A stretch of DNA of 64,000 nucleotides from Hyphomicrobiales bacterium. GTDB lineage: Bacteria > Pseudomonadota > Alphaproteobacteria > Rhizobiales > Xanthobacteraceae. The stretch is taken from NCBI GenBank assembly GCA_017305665.1, contig JAFKKH010000027.1, positions 1 through 64,000 on the forward strand, in the 5' to 3' direction. Of the stretch, positions 25,320 through 34,158 are shown piece after piece. The position numbers were made by a program, and so were the translations under genes. Below the pieces are notes generated by a model that saw only the letters and a list, made by a program, of their open reading frames with translations, did no database searches and was not told the origin of the DNA. Position 1 is the first letter of the stretch; every line of letters starts with the position of its first letter.

Positions 25320-26618
25320 TCAGGCGTTGGCGCGCTCGATATCGGCGCGAATGAAATGCGCGGCCCACACAAAGAGCAGTGCGCCCAGCATCGTGGTGAC
25401 ACTCGCCGACAGCAGCGAATAGCGCACGGCCTGGGCGCCATACGTATGGGTCAGGACATCGTTCGCTATCCCGACACCGAGCGGTCCCGTTCCCTGGCCG
25501 AAGCAGGTCGCCGTGAGCAGGATGATCGCGGAGGCGAGGGCGCGCATGCTTGGCCGTGCGACCGTCTGGGCGATCGCGAAGATCGGGCCGAGATGGAAGC
25601 CGACGAGAAAGGACATGGCCGCGAGCGACGCAACCATGACGGCGAAATTGTCGGTTAGCAGGCACAGCGCGAACACGGGTCCGGCGAGGCCCGAGGTGAT
25701 CGCCGGTGCCCACAGCTTCCAGCGGTCATCGTTGCGTGCGATACGCGCCACGACAAGGCCGCCCGCCAGCGTGCCGGCCATCCCGGCCAGTCCCTTGAAC
25801 GTGCCGGCATAAGTGCCGATCTCGACGCTCGAGAGATGATGCACGCGCGCGAGGAAGGGTGGAATCCAGGCCGAGGTCGCATAGTTGGTATAGGTCGTCA
25901 GGCAGAACCCGATCAGCACCAGAATGAAGCTCTTCTGCGAGGCCAGGAACGCCAGCGTCGGGCTGAGCGCGTCACGCGCCTGTTTCTCGACCGTCGTCTG
26001 GATGCGGGGCGGCTCCGAGACCGTCAACCGGAGGATCAGCGCCAGCGCAAGTCCGGGCAGGCCGGCAACCAGAAACGCAGCGCGCCAGCCGTAATGCTGA
26101 TTGACCCAGCCGCCGAGAAAATAACCGAGGAAAACGCCGAGATAGGTGCCGACGGCGTAGATGCCCAGCGCACGGGGGCGCTCGTTCTTGTCGAACAGGT
26201 CCGCGATGATCGATTGCGACGCGGGCGTTCCGGCGGATTCTCCGATGCCGACGCCGATCCGCGCCAGCGTCAGCGTCGTGACGCTTTGCGCCATTCCGCA
26301 GAACGCGGTCATCGCACTCCAGAAAGCGAATGCCATAGCGACGATGTTGCGGCGGTTCATGCGGTCGGCGAGGCGCGCGATGGGAATGCCGAGCAGGGAA
26401 TAGAACAGAACGAAGCCGAAGCCGGCGATCAGGCCCATCGTGGTATCGCTGAGCGTGAATTCCTTCTTGATGGGTTCGATCAGCACGTTGAAGATCGTGC
26501 GGTCGAGGAAATTCAGCGCGTAGATGGTCGTCAGCAGGGCCAGCGCATAGTAGCGGCGCGTCAATGAGGCCGCGGTGGCATCGGGCACCGCTCCGATGCG
26601 AGGCGCGATATCTGTCAT
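25320..26618 (-). CDS. MFS transporter, spinster-like
   Basis: 432 residues with twelve predicted membrane segments. N-F-L-D-R-T-I in the first segment, R-L-A-D-R-M-N-R-R between segments 2 and 3 (the MFS loop motif) and G-I-G-E-S-A-G-T-P-A-S mark the spinster/major-facilitator group. Substrate probably an organic or aromatic acid given the Rieske oxygenase gene upstream on the same strand (107 bases), with which it likely forms an operon. Confidence 0.9.
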   Translation of the reverse strand: MTDIAPRIGAVPDATAASLTRRYYALALLTTIYALNFLDRTIFNVLIEPIKKEFTLSDTTMGLIAGFGFVLFYSLLGIPIARLADRMNRRNIVAMAFAFWSAMTAFCGMAQSVTTLTLARIGVGIGESAGTPASQSIIADLFDKNERPRALGIYAVGTYLGVFLGYFLGGWVNQHYGWRAAFLVAGLPGLALALILRLTVSEPPRIQTTVEKQARDALSPTLAFLASQKSFILVLIGFCLTTYTNYATSAWIPPFLARVHHLSSVEIGTYAGTFKGLAGMAGTLAGGLVVARIARNDDRWKLWAPAITSGLAGPVFALCLLTDNFAVMVASLAAMSFLVGFHLGPIFAIAQTVARPSMRALASAIILLTATCFGQGTGPLGVGIANDVLTHTYGAQAVRYSLLSASVTTMLGALLFVWAAHFIRADIERANA

Positions 26619-26725
26619 GGTCTATCTTCCCCGAAAAGCGCGGCCGCTGTCTCGCGGCTTCGCGTGAATGAATCTGTCCGGCAGAACGGAGCACTTCGCG
26701 GAATGCGCGCGCTCCGATGGCGCCG

Positions 26726-27916
26726 TTAGTTGTCGCGAATGTAGTTTCCGGCCTCGAATTCGATCGGCGGCGCATCCGGAGCGAAGTTGATGCCGATCGG
26801 ATCCCGCCCGGCGGCGAGCGCGCCGAGTTGTTCGCGCATCATGCGACGAACCATCAGGATGCCGCGGTCGCTTTGGCCGAAATGCTCTTCCGAATGCATC
26901 GTGATCGGCCCCTGGCCGACCTGTGCTTCATAGTCGCCCGGATATTGCTGGTGCTCCTGTTCGGTCATGTCCCACCAGAACTTGCCGTTGAACTTCGAGC
27001 GCATGCGGCCGATGTCGCCGCTCCGTTTGACGCGGCCGGCGACGTAGATGCGAAACGACGTGTCGTCGATCGGCAGCACCCAGCCGATCGATTCGACGCG
27101 CGCGAATTGTGCGACTCGCGGGTTGGGAACGACCCGTAGCGTCGGGAATGCTGCCTCGGTCACGCGATAAAACACCTTGCCGTCGTCCTGCCGGCGGATC
27201 GAGCGCACGGCGACGCCGCGCGCGGTGGTTTCGAACCGTACCTCCGGCATCGAGGCCATCATGTTGGTGAACTGCGCGCCGCTGAACGAGCCGTGCAGCA
27301 CCGGAACGTGGAAGGGATCGACCACGTTTTCGAAATGTTGCAGCCAGTTGCAGGGAATGATCGTCGGGCCGCCGCCGCCGAGTGACGTATCGTCGGCCTC
27401 CACGAACTCGCCGTCGTCCATCGTCTCGAGCGCTTCGTAGCGCGGGAGAGGGGGCTTTTTCTCGGACGGACCCATATAGGCGAAGATCAGTCCGTAGCGT
27501 TCCTCGATGGGATACCAGGGCTGACGCACCTTGTCCTTGAAGGCGCCGCCGTCGGGCTCGCAGGGCTGTTCGAGACAGTTGCCTTCGGTGTCGAATTTCC
27601 AGCCGTGATAGCAGCAGCGGATGCCGTCTTCCTCGACCTTGCCATAGTAGAGCGTGGTGCCGCGATGGCAGCAGCGCGCATGCAACAGGCCGGCGCGGCC
27701 ATGCTTGTCGCGAAACAGGATCAGATCCTCGCCAAGCGCGCGCACCTTGCGCGGAACATCGTCGGCGTCGCTGCTCAACCCGATCGGATGCCAGTAGCGG
27801 CGGAGCAGTTCGCCCATCGGGGTGCCGCGACCGACTTCGGTCAGCTCGCGCCGGTAGGTGGAAGGCTTCATCGCATAGGCCGTGCCGATGTCGTGACCGT
27901 TCTTTACGGCTGTCAT
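26726..27916 (-). CDS. Rieske aromatic oxygenase, alpha subunit (phthalate dioxygenase-like family)
   Basis: 396 residues from the ATG; a GTG three bases upstream (27919) is equally well placed. Rieske cluster ligands appear as C-x-H near 82-84 and C-x2-H near 101-104. The catalytic-iron motif E-N-V-V-D-P-F-H-V-P-V-L-H gives Asp200, His203 and His208. G-R-G-T-P-M-G-E-L-L-R-R-Y-W-H-P resembles the phthalate dioxygenase/LigX-type group that hydroxylates or O-demethylates lignin-derived aromatics. Its reductase is not encoded here. A MarR gene is divergent. Confidence 0.9.
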   Translation of the reverse strand: MTAVKNGHDIGTAYAMKPSTYRRELTEVGRGTPMGELLRRYWHPIGLSSDADDVPRKVRALGEDLILFRDKHGRAGLLHARCCHRGTTLYYGKVEEDGIRCCYHGWKFDTEGNCLEQPCEPDGGAFKDKVRQPWYPIEERYGLIFAYMGPSEKKPPLPRYEALETMDDGEFVEADDTSLGGGGPTIIPCNWLQHFENVVDPFHVPVLHGSFSGAQFTNMMASMPEVRFETTARGVAVRSIRRQDDGKVFYRVTEAAFPTLRVVPNPRVAQFARVESIGWVLPIDDTSFRIYVAGRVKRSGDIGRMRSKFNGKFWWDMTEQEHQQYPGDYEAQVGQGPITMHSEEHFGQSDRGILMVRRMMREQLGALAAGRDPIGINFAPDAPPIEFEAGNYIRDN

Positions 27917-27965
27917 CACGTTTTGCTCCCGACGTTCTCTTTAGATCCAGTCAAAAGAGAATCGA

Positions 27966-27976
27966 TGACATTGTCA
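27966..27976. promoter_or_regulatory. Perfect dyad between Rieske and MarR genes
   Basis: TGACA and TGTCA around one base in the 132-base gap between the divergent Rieske and MarR genes; candidate operator for the MarR protein. Confidence 0.4.
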
Positions 27977-28048
27977 ACCATTTTGGCCGGTGCCGCCGCC
28001 GGGGGCCGTCCGCTTGGCAGAACGGCGTTTTGTTGGCAAATAGCTGCC

Positions 28049-28561
28049 ATGGCCACGAAACCGCTCAAGGACGACGACCGCCGCATTGCCGGGTCGTCAC
28101 AATCGCTGGCTCCGGTGACGGAGACGGTGTCGTCGCGGCTGATGGTGCTGGCGAATCTTCTCAAGCGGGGCGCGATCCTGCGCTATGGCCGTACCGTGGG
28201 CTTGTCGTCGGTCGAGTTCGGCCTGGTCGCGTCGCTCGGCCGCAATCCGCCGATGAGCGTCGTGCAGCTTGCCGCCGCCGTCGGCCGCGACAAGGGGCAG
28301 ACCAGCCGCGCGCTGGCGACGCTCGTCGCGCGCAAGCTGATATCGCGTCAGGTCAATCCCGACGACAACCGGGAGGTGCTCGTGAAGCTGACGCGCGCCG
28401 GTCTCGCTGCTCACGAAACGCTGGTGGTCAACGCGATGGATCGGACGCGCACGTTGGTCGAGGATTTCGACGCAAGGGAACTCGCGCAGCTTCAGCAGTA
28501 CATCGATCGCCTGATGGACAAGGCGGCTGCGATGCTCGAAAGCGAAAAAGAACGCGGCTAG
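28049..28561 (+). CDS. MarR-family regulator (first)
   Basis: 170 residues from the ATG at 28049. The winged helix-turn-helix spans about 55-130 with S-V-V-Q-L-A-A-A-V-G and K-G-Q-T-S-R-A-L-A-T-L as the DNA-reading helix and D-D-N-R-E-V-L-V-K-L in the wing. Divergent from the Rieske/MFS genes, it is most likely their local regulator. The ribosome-binding site is poor. Confidence 0.88.
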   Translation: MATKPLKDDDRRIAGSSQSLAPVTETVSSRLMVLANLLKRGAILRYGRTVGLSSVEFGLVASLGRNPPMSVVQLAAAVGRDKGQTSRALATLVARKLISRQVNPDDNREVLVKLTRAGLAAHETLVVNAMDRTRTLVEDFDARELAQLQQYIDRLMDKAAAMLESEKERG

Positions 28562-28585
28562 CCGGCGTTCCGGCCAGCCTTGTGG

Positions 28586-29302
28586 TCAGGCATGCTGGAA
28601 GCCGAGATAGCTCGCGACCACTTGCTGGTTGGTGGCGATCTCCGGCGCCGGGCCGGCGAGAACGAATTCGCCGAGCTCCATGACATAGGCATGATCGGCG
28701 ATCTTCAGCGCGGCCTGAGCGTTCTGCTCGACCAGCAGTACTGAGACGCCGGCGGCGCGCAATTCGCCGACGGTGCGGAAGATGTCGGCGACGATCAGCG
28801 GCGCGAGCCCGAGGCTCGGCTCATCCAGCATCAGGAGTTTTGGCGCGCCCATCAGGGCGCGGCCCATCGCCAGCATCTGCTGCTCGCCGCCGGAGAGCGT
28901 GCCGGCCAGTTGCTTGCGGCGCTCCTTCAGCCGCGGGAACAGCGTGTAGACCCGCTCGAACGACCGCGCCGCGGTGGCGCGTGCGATCCGGAAGGCGCCG
29001 AGTTGCAGGTTGTCCTCGACGCTCATGGTGCCGAACAGCTCGCGATGCTCCGGCACCAGCGACAGACCGCTCGCGACGCGATCCTCGATATCGAGCCGCG
29101 ACATGTCCTCGCCGCCGAACGTCACGCCGCCTTTCATCGGCAGGACACCCATGATCGCGTTGAGCAGGGTGGTCTTGCCGGCACCGTTGGCGCCGATGAT
29201 GGTGACGATCTGGTTGGCGCCGACCTCGAGCGAGACCGAGCGTACGGCCTCGACCTTGCCGTAGGAAATATGGGCATCAGAAACGGTCAGGAGCGCGCTC
29301 AT
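28586..29302 (-). CDS. Branched-chain-type ABC transporter ATP-binding protein (LivF-like)
   Basis: 238 residues. Walker [10 protein letters not shown] near 37-45, signature L-S-G-G-E-Q-Q near 136-142, Walker B L-L-M-L-D-E-P near 156-162, and the LivF-type C-terminus ending in V-V-A-S-Y-L-G-F. Its start overlaps the stop of the fused permease-ATPase gene by four bases, so the two are coupled. It energises an importer that probably uses the binding protein at 24055. Confidence 0.92.
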   Translation of the reverse strand: MSALLTVSDAHISYGKVEAVRSVSLEVGANQIVTIIGANGAGKTTLLNAIMGVLPMKGGVTFGGEDMSRLDIEDRVASGLSLVPEHRELFGTMSVEDNLQLGAFRIARATAARSFERVYTLFPRLKERRKQLAGTLSGGEQQMLAMGRALMGAPKLLMLDEPSLGLAPLIVADIFRTVGELRAAGVSVLLVEQNAQAALKIADHAYVMELGEFVLAGPAPEIATNQQVVASYLGFQHA

Positions 29303-31068
29303 GCCACGCCTCCGAGATAGGCCTTGATGACGTCCGGGTTTTTCATGATCGCTTGCGGCGTGCCTTCGGCGATCCGCGTGCCGAAATCGAGCACCACGAT
29401 GCGGTCGGCGAGATCCATCACGAAGCCCATGTCGTGCTCCACCAGCAGCACCGACATGCCGCCGTCGCGCAACTGCCGCAGCAACGTCGCGAGCCGCTGC
29501 TTTTCCATATGGCGCAGGCCTGCGGCGGGCTCGTCGAGCAGCAGCAGCATCGGATTGACGCACAGCGCGCGTGCGATCTCGACGATGCGTTGCTGGCCGA
29601 GCGACAGGCTGCCGGCGAGATGGTCGATCTGGTCGCCGAGGCCGACGCGCTCGATCTGCCGCGCCGCTTCCGCGAGCAGGGCCGCTTCATCGGCGCGGTC
29701 GAGCCGCAGCATGCTGGCGATGGCGCCGGAGCGGCCGCGCAGGTGCGCGCCGATGGCGACGTTCTCCAGCACCGTCATGTCGGGTACCAGCTTGACATGC
29801 TGGAAGGTTCTGGAAATGCCGAGTTGGGTGATGGTCTGCGGCGCCGCATCGATGATCGGCTGGCCCGCGAATGTCACGGTCCCGCTCGTCGCCTTCAGCA
29901 CGCCGGTGATGAGGTTGAAGGTCGTGCTCTTGCCGGCGCCGTTGGGGCCGATCAGGGCGAGGATTTCGCGCGCACCGACGTCGAACGAGACATCGTTGAC
30001 GGCGGTGACGCCGCCGAACTGCTTGCGCGCGTTGTCGATCCGCAGCAGCGGTCCGGCCGGTGCCGCGGCGCGCGCGGGCGCGGCCAGCGCGACCGAGGTA
30101 TCGGGGCGTTGCGATGTCGTCTTGAACGGCAGCAGTCCGACGAGCCACGGCCAGACACCGCCCGGCGCGAGCTGGACCAGCGCCACCAGCATGATGCCGA
30201 ACACGATGATCTCGAGCTGTCCCTGCCCGCCGAAGATCAGCGGCAGATAGCCTTGCAGTACTTCCTTGAGGATCACGACGATCGCCGCGCCCAGCACGCC
30301 GCCCCAGACATAGCCGGCGCCGCCGACCACCGCGATGAACAGGTATTCGATGCCGGCCTGCGCGCCGAACGGCGTCGGCATCACTGCGCGCTGGAAGTGG
30401 GCGTAGAGCCAGCCGGACAATCCTGCCAGCACGGCGGCGTGGATGAACACCAGCAGCTTGGCCCATCCGGTCGCCACGCCGAACGCTTCGGCCGCGATAT
30501 GGCCGCGGCGCAGCGCGCGGATGCCCCGGCCGGTGCGGGAATCCAGAAGGTTCAACGTCAGGATCGCGGATGCGATCACGAAGAACCAGATCGCATAATA
30601 GATCGAGCCGGCGTCGAGCATCTGGTAGCTGCCGATCTGGAGCGGCGGCACCCGGCCGATGCCGTCGTTACGGCCGAGGAATTCGAGCTTGCTGAAGAGA
30701 TAATAGATGCCGATGCCCCAGGCGATGGTGCTGAGCGGCAGATAGTGGCCCGACAGGCGGACGGTGACGATGCCGAGGATGACGGCGGCGATGCCGCTGA
30801 CCACAAGCGAAGCCGGCAGCGTCAGCCACGGCGACAGGCCGTATTGGGTGGACAGCACCGCCGTCGTGTAGGCGCCGAAGCCGCAGAACACGGCCTGCCC
30901 GAACGAGGTCAGGCCTCCGACGCCGGTCAGCAGCACGAGTCCCATGGCCACCAGCGCGGCGAGGCCGATGTTGTCGAGCAGCACGATCCAGTACGGCGGC
31001 ATTCCCGGAATCAGCGGAAGCACGGCCATGATGAGTGCAAAGATGAGAATCGAAAAACGTTGGGACAT
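29299..31068 (-). CDS. Fused LivM permease and LivG ATPase
   Basis: 589 residues in one uninterrupted frame. Residues about 1-315 are a LivM-type permease with eight or more membrane segments ([23 protein letters not shown]). An Ala/Pro-rich linker at about 318-338 leads to a LivG-type ATPase with Walker A G-P-N-G-A-G-K-S at 374-381, L-S-L-G-Q-Q-R at about 489-495 (signature motif with L-G instead of G-G) and Walker B L-L-L-L-D-E-P at 508-514. Elsewhere these are separate proteins. The start at 31068 follows the LivH stop directly. Confidence 0.9.
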   Translation of the reverse strand: MSQRFSILIFALIMAVLPLIPGMPPYWIVLLDNIGLAALVAMGLVLLTGVGGLTSFGQAVFCGFGAYTTAVLSTQYGLSPWLTLPASLVVSGIAAVILGIVTVRLSGHYLPLSTIAWGIGIYYLFSKLEFLGRNDGIGRVPPLQIGSYQMLDAGSIYYAIWFFVIASAILTLNLLDSRTGRGIRALRRGHIAAEAFGVATGWAKLLVFIHAAVLAGLSGWLYAHFQRAVMPTPFGAQAGIEYLFIAVVGGAGYVWGGVLGAAIVVILKEVLQGYLPLIFGGQGQLEIIVFGIMLVALVQLAPGGVWPWLVGLLPFKTTSQRPDTSVALAAPARAAAPAGPLLRIDNARKQFGGVTAVNDVSFDVGAREILALIGPNGAGKSTTFNLITGVLKATSGTVTFAGQPIIDAAPQTITQLGISRTFQHVKLVPDMTVLENVAIGAHLRGRSGAIASMLRLDRADEAALLAEAARQIERVGLGDQIDHLAGSLSLGQQRIVEIARALCVNPMLLLLDEPAAGLRHMEKQRLATLLRQLRDGGMSVLLVEHDMGFVMDLADRIVVLDFGTRIAEGTPQAIMKNPDVIKAYLGGVA

Positions 31069-31073
31069 CGCGA

Positions 31074-32114
31074 TCAGTCCTGTTCCTCTTCGACCTCGGG
31101 GGCCGCGAGCGAGCGCAGCACGAGAACGGGAATGATCAAGGTGAAGACGATGACCTCCTTGAAGTTGCTGGCGTAGAACGAGGAGAAGGCCTCGACAATG
31201 CCGACCCCAAACGCGGCGAACGCGGTGATCGGGTAACTGACGAGGCCGCCGATGATGGCGACGATGAAGCCCTTCAGGCCGATCATGAATCCCGTGTCGT
31301 AGTAGAGCGTCGTGATCGGGACGATCAGGATGCCGGAGAGGGCGCCGATCACCGATGCCAGCAGGAACGCCAGTTGCCCTGACAGCGAGGTGCGGATGCC
31401 GACGAGCCGTGCGCCGAGCCGGTTGACGGCGGTGGCACGCAGCGCCTTGCCGTACAGCGTGTAGCCGAAAAACAGCCAGAGGCAGACGATGAAGGCGATG
31501 GTGATGCCGTAGACCGCGAGGCTCTGGCCGCTGAAGCTGAGAGGACCGATGGTGAGTGCGGCGTTGGAGATCGCCGGACCGCGCAATCCCTCCGCGCCGA
31601 AGAAGACGAGACCAAATCCCTGCATGGCGAGATGGCAGCCGACCGAGGCGATCAGCAGCACCAGCACCGAGGTGTGGGCGATCGGCTGGAAGGCGATGCG
31701 ATAGAGGAACAGGCCGATCGCCGCGACGATCAGCAGCGACAGCGCGGTGTTGATGGCAATCGTGTTGTGCCGCCCGGCCGCGAACAAGGTCAGGCCGAGG
31801 ATCGCGCATGGAAAGACGATGTCGACCGCGAAAGCCCGGAAGACGCGCATCGCATGCAACGACTTGCGGGCGAGGAACAGGTCGATCCCGAACGCCACGA
31901 TCCCCATCGCGACCGCCAGTTGCGCGGTGCCGGGCGTCTGGCCGGCCGAGAGTGTCGCGTAGGTCAATGCGCCATAGGTGACGAATTCGCCCTGCGGAAT
32001 CAGGATCACCCGCGTCACCGCGAACACCAGCACCAGCGCCAGGCCGAGCAGGGCGTAGATCGCGCCGTTGGTAATGCCGTCCTGGATCAGGAACAGCAGG
32101 ATCGTCGTATTCAA
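31074..32114 (-). CDS. Branched-chain-type ABC transporter permease (LivH-like)
   Basis: 346 residues with about nine membrane segments; longer than ordinary LivH (about 300) mainly through a region near residues 60-125. Q-D-G-I-T-N-G-A-I-Y-A-L-L-G-L at the N-terminus and R-A-T-A-V-N-R-L-G-A-R-L-V-G-I (the cytoplasmic loop contacting the ATPase) identify it. It is probably the first gene of the minus-strand transporter operon, divergent from the MarR gene at 32287. Confidence 0.92.
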   Translation of the reverse strand: MNTTILLFLIQDGITNGAIYALLGLALVLVFAVTRVILIPQGEFVTYGALTYATLSAGQTPGTAQLAVAMGIVAFGIDLFLARKSLHAMRVFRAFAVDIVFPCAILGLTLFAAGRHNTIAINTALSLLIVAAIGLFLYRIAFQPIAHTSVLVLLIASVGCHLAMQGFGLVFFGAEGLRGPAISNAALTIGPLSFSGQSLAVYGITIAFIVCLWLFFGYTLYGKALRATAVNRLGARLVGIRTSLSGQLAFLLASVIGALSGILIVPITTLYYDTGFMIGLKGFIVAIIGGLVSYPITAFAAFGVGIVEAFSSFYASNFKEVIVFTLIIPVLVLRSLAAPEVEEEQD

Positions 32115-32187
32115 GGCTGAAAGCCCCCCTTCAGCGCCGGTCTGTGTGCCGTCCCGACGGTTCTACAGCGGTTGAATCCGTTGGATA

Positions 32188-32219
32188 TATTTGATATGTT
32201 GCATAACAATTATCGAATA
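32188..32219. promoter_or_regulatory. Imperfect inverted repeat, candidate operator of the second MarR
   Basis: TATTTGATA and TATCGAATA match as inverted arms (8 of 9) with 14 bases between, in the gap between LivH and the MarR gene. Location and symmetry suit an operator for the CouR-like protein. Confidence 0.45.
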
Positions 32220-32286
32220 TAATCTCAAGGCCCCGCAACGATACCGCGTGGTCTTTTCAATCTACCGGGATTGCGAGCATCAGGCG

Positions 32287-32799
32287 ATGACTGTTTCCAA
32301 GACCCCCGCGCTGGACCTCACGAAGACGGTGCGCGGCTCGGCGCCCGCCGATGCGGGCGAGGGCGATGCGATCAAGCTCGGCGAATTGTCGGAGCTGCTC
32401 GGCTACTCGCTGAAGCGCGCGCAATTGAAAGTCTTCGACGACTTCATCCGCTGCGTCGCCCCGCTGCAACTCACGCCGGCGCAGTTCTCGGTGCTGTTGC
32501 TGCTGGAGCGCAATCCCGGCCGTAACCAGACCGAAATCGCCAATACCCTCGGCATCCTGCGTCCCAACTTCGTCTCGATGCTCGATGGCCTCGAAAGCCG
32601 TGAACTGTGCGTGCGGATGCGCTCCACCAACGACCGCCGGTCCCACGTGCTGATGCTGACCGACAAGGGGCGATCCATCCTGGCACGCGCAAAGAAACTC
32701 GTGGTCTCCAAGCACGAGGCGCGGCTCAACGAGGTGCTTGGGCCGGAAAACCGCGTCGCGCTGCTCGCCATGCTCGACAAGATCGCACGCGACTTCTGA
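32287..32799 (+). CDS. MarR-family regulator (second, CouR-like by position)
   Basis: 170 residues. Helix-turn-helix and wing lie at about 70-135, with R-N-Q-T-E-I-A-N-T-L-G, R-P-N-F-V-S-M-L-D-G-L-E and N-D-R-R-S-H-V-L. In R. palustris the MarR protein CouR, encoded near the transporter genes of the p-coumarate locus, represses that locus until p-coumaroyl-CoA binds; the same arrangement here suggests the same role. The correspondence is by position and family, not by alignment. Confidence 0.88.
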   Translation: MTVSKTPALDLTKTVRGSAPADAGEGDAIKLGELSELLGYSLKRAQLKVFDDFIRCVAPLQLTPAQFSVLLLLERNPGRNQTEIANTLGILRPNFVSMLDGLESRELCVRMRSTNDRRSHVLMLTDKGRSILARAKKLVVSKHEARLNEVLGPENRVALLAMLDKIARDF

Positions 32800-32813
32800 A
32801 CGCGATCCCCGGT

Positions 32814-34022
32814 TTAGCCGCCCGCCGTGACGGGCAGCTTCGCGATCGCGCGCAGGCCCGGCCGTTCCTGCCATCGGATTTGCTCCGTCGGCACGGCCAG
32901 CGCAAGCTTCGGCCAGCGCGTGAACAGCGCTTGCAGCGCACACTTGCCTTCGATGCGCGCCAGCTGATGGCCCAGGCAGAAATGGATTCCCGTCCCAAAT
33001 GCGAGATGCCGGTTGGGCGCACGTTCGAGGTCGAGTCGTTGGGGCTGCTCATTTGCGGCCGGGTCCATATTGGCTGCTGCCAGCATGACCATGATCTTGT
33101 CGCCCTTCCTCACTTGAACGCCGCCCAGTTGCAGGTCTTTCCGGATAAAGCGGGGCTTGGAAAACTGGACGGGCGAGACAAACCGGAGGAATTCCTCGAT
33201 CGCGATGCTGGTCCGGCTCCAATCCTGCTCGAGCCAGTCACGCAACTCCGGATGGGCGATCAATTCATAAACCGACCCGCTAATCAGGTGGGTGGTGGTT
33301 TCCGATCCCGCGCTGAGCAGCAGGAAAACCATCGCCACCATTTCCCGGGCGCTGATGCGTCCGCCCTCCTTCTCCACGCGGACGAGTTCGGCGATCAAGC
33401 CTTCGCCACCTTCCACGCGCGCGGTCTCCAGCCGCCCCATGAGATAACGCCGCATCGCCATGATGACCGGGATCAGGCCGAGAAACCCGATAGCGCTGGA
33501 GAGATGTGAAAAGCTATTCATCCAGCCCATGAACTTCGGCCGGTCCGCTGGCGGCAGACCAAGCAATTCGCAGATCACGGAAAGCGAGAGCCCGCGCGAA
33601 TAGCGCTGGACGATATCCGCGGGGCTGCCATCCGCGAACAGCTCGCCGGCAAGTTCATCGGCGATGGCGCGAATACGCGGCTCCATGTCGAGAATCGCCC
33701 GCCGCCGGAATGCCTCGTCAACGAGGCCGCGCAATCGTGTGTGATCGGGCTCGTCCACCGTCAGCATGTTGTCGGCGATGGCGCGGATCAGGCCCGGCAT
33801 CCACCATCGAAGCCCGGCAAGCGCCCCGCTGTCCTTGCGCAGTGTGAACGTCGTGCTGTCCTTCAGCACCCGGCTCGCCATTTCTTGCGTGGTCGTGATC
33901 CATGTCTTGCCGACGATAGGGAATCTGATCTCGACCACCGGGCCGGACGATCTGAGCTTCTCGATCGTCGCGGCGGGATCGCGAAGGTAGTCCTGGGTCC
34001 GGAAATCAATTGGCAAGGTCAT
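32814..34022 (-). CDS. Cytochrome P450
   Basis: 402 residues, the size of a soluble bacterial P450. The oxygen-binding A-G-S-E-T-T is at 238-243, E-x-x-R (E277, R280) follows, and the heme motif F-G-T-G-I-H-F-C-L-G ends with ligand Cys349. Such enzymes hydroxylate or demethylate organic substrates using a ferredoxin; none is encoded beside it. It is convergent with the MarR gene (14 bases between stops). Class and substrate cannot be told from sequence; it is not obviously CYP199A. Confidence 0.93.
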   Translation of the reverse strand: MTLPIDFRTQDYLRDPAATIEKLRSSGPVVEIRFPIVGKTWITTTQEMASRVLKDSTTFTLRKDSGALAGLRWWMPGLIRAIADNMLTVDEPDHTRLRGLVDEAFRRRAILDMEPRIRAIADELAGELFADGSPADIVQRYSRGLSLSVICELLGLPPADRPKFMGWMNSFSHLSSAIGFLGLIPVIMAMRRYLMGRLETARVEGGEGLIAELVRVEKEGGRISAREMVAMVFLLLSAGSETTTHLISGSVYELIAHPELRDWLEQDWSRTSIAIEEFLRFVSPVQFSKPRFIRKDLQLGGVQVRKGDKIMVMLAAANMDPAANEQPQRLDLERAPNRHLAFGTGIHFCLGHQLARIEGKCALQALFTRWPKLALAVPTEQIRWQERPGLRAIAKLPVTAGG

Positions 34023-34158
34023 GACCCGTCATCCTTGATGGCGTCGCAAGCGGCGCTCGTCGATTCGACGCGATAATCGTGTCAACGCCATGTCGCCGCA
34101 CCCCGTCCCAGGATGTGGGGAGAATGCCATGACCGGCCGCGTTACGAGATCAAACCGG

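Noticed and set aside
29353-31176. 607-codon open frame on the plus strand
   Set aside because: Antisense to the LivM-LivG fusion; rich in Gln, Arg, His and Asp with no fold-like pattern.
31069-31809. Upstream extension of the LivM-LivG frame as a longer fusion
   Set aside because: It overlaps LivH in another frame and is Arg/Pro-rich; the ATG at 31068 opens a proper permease N-terminus.
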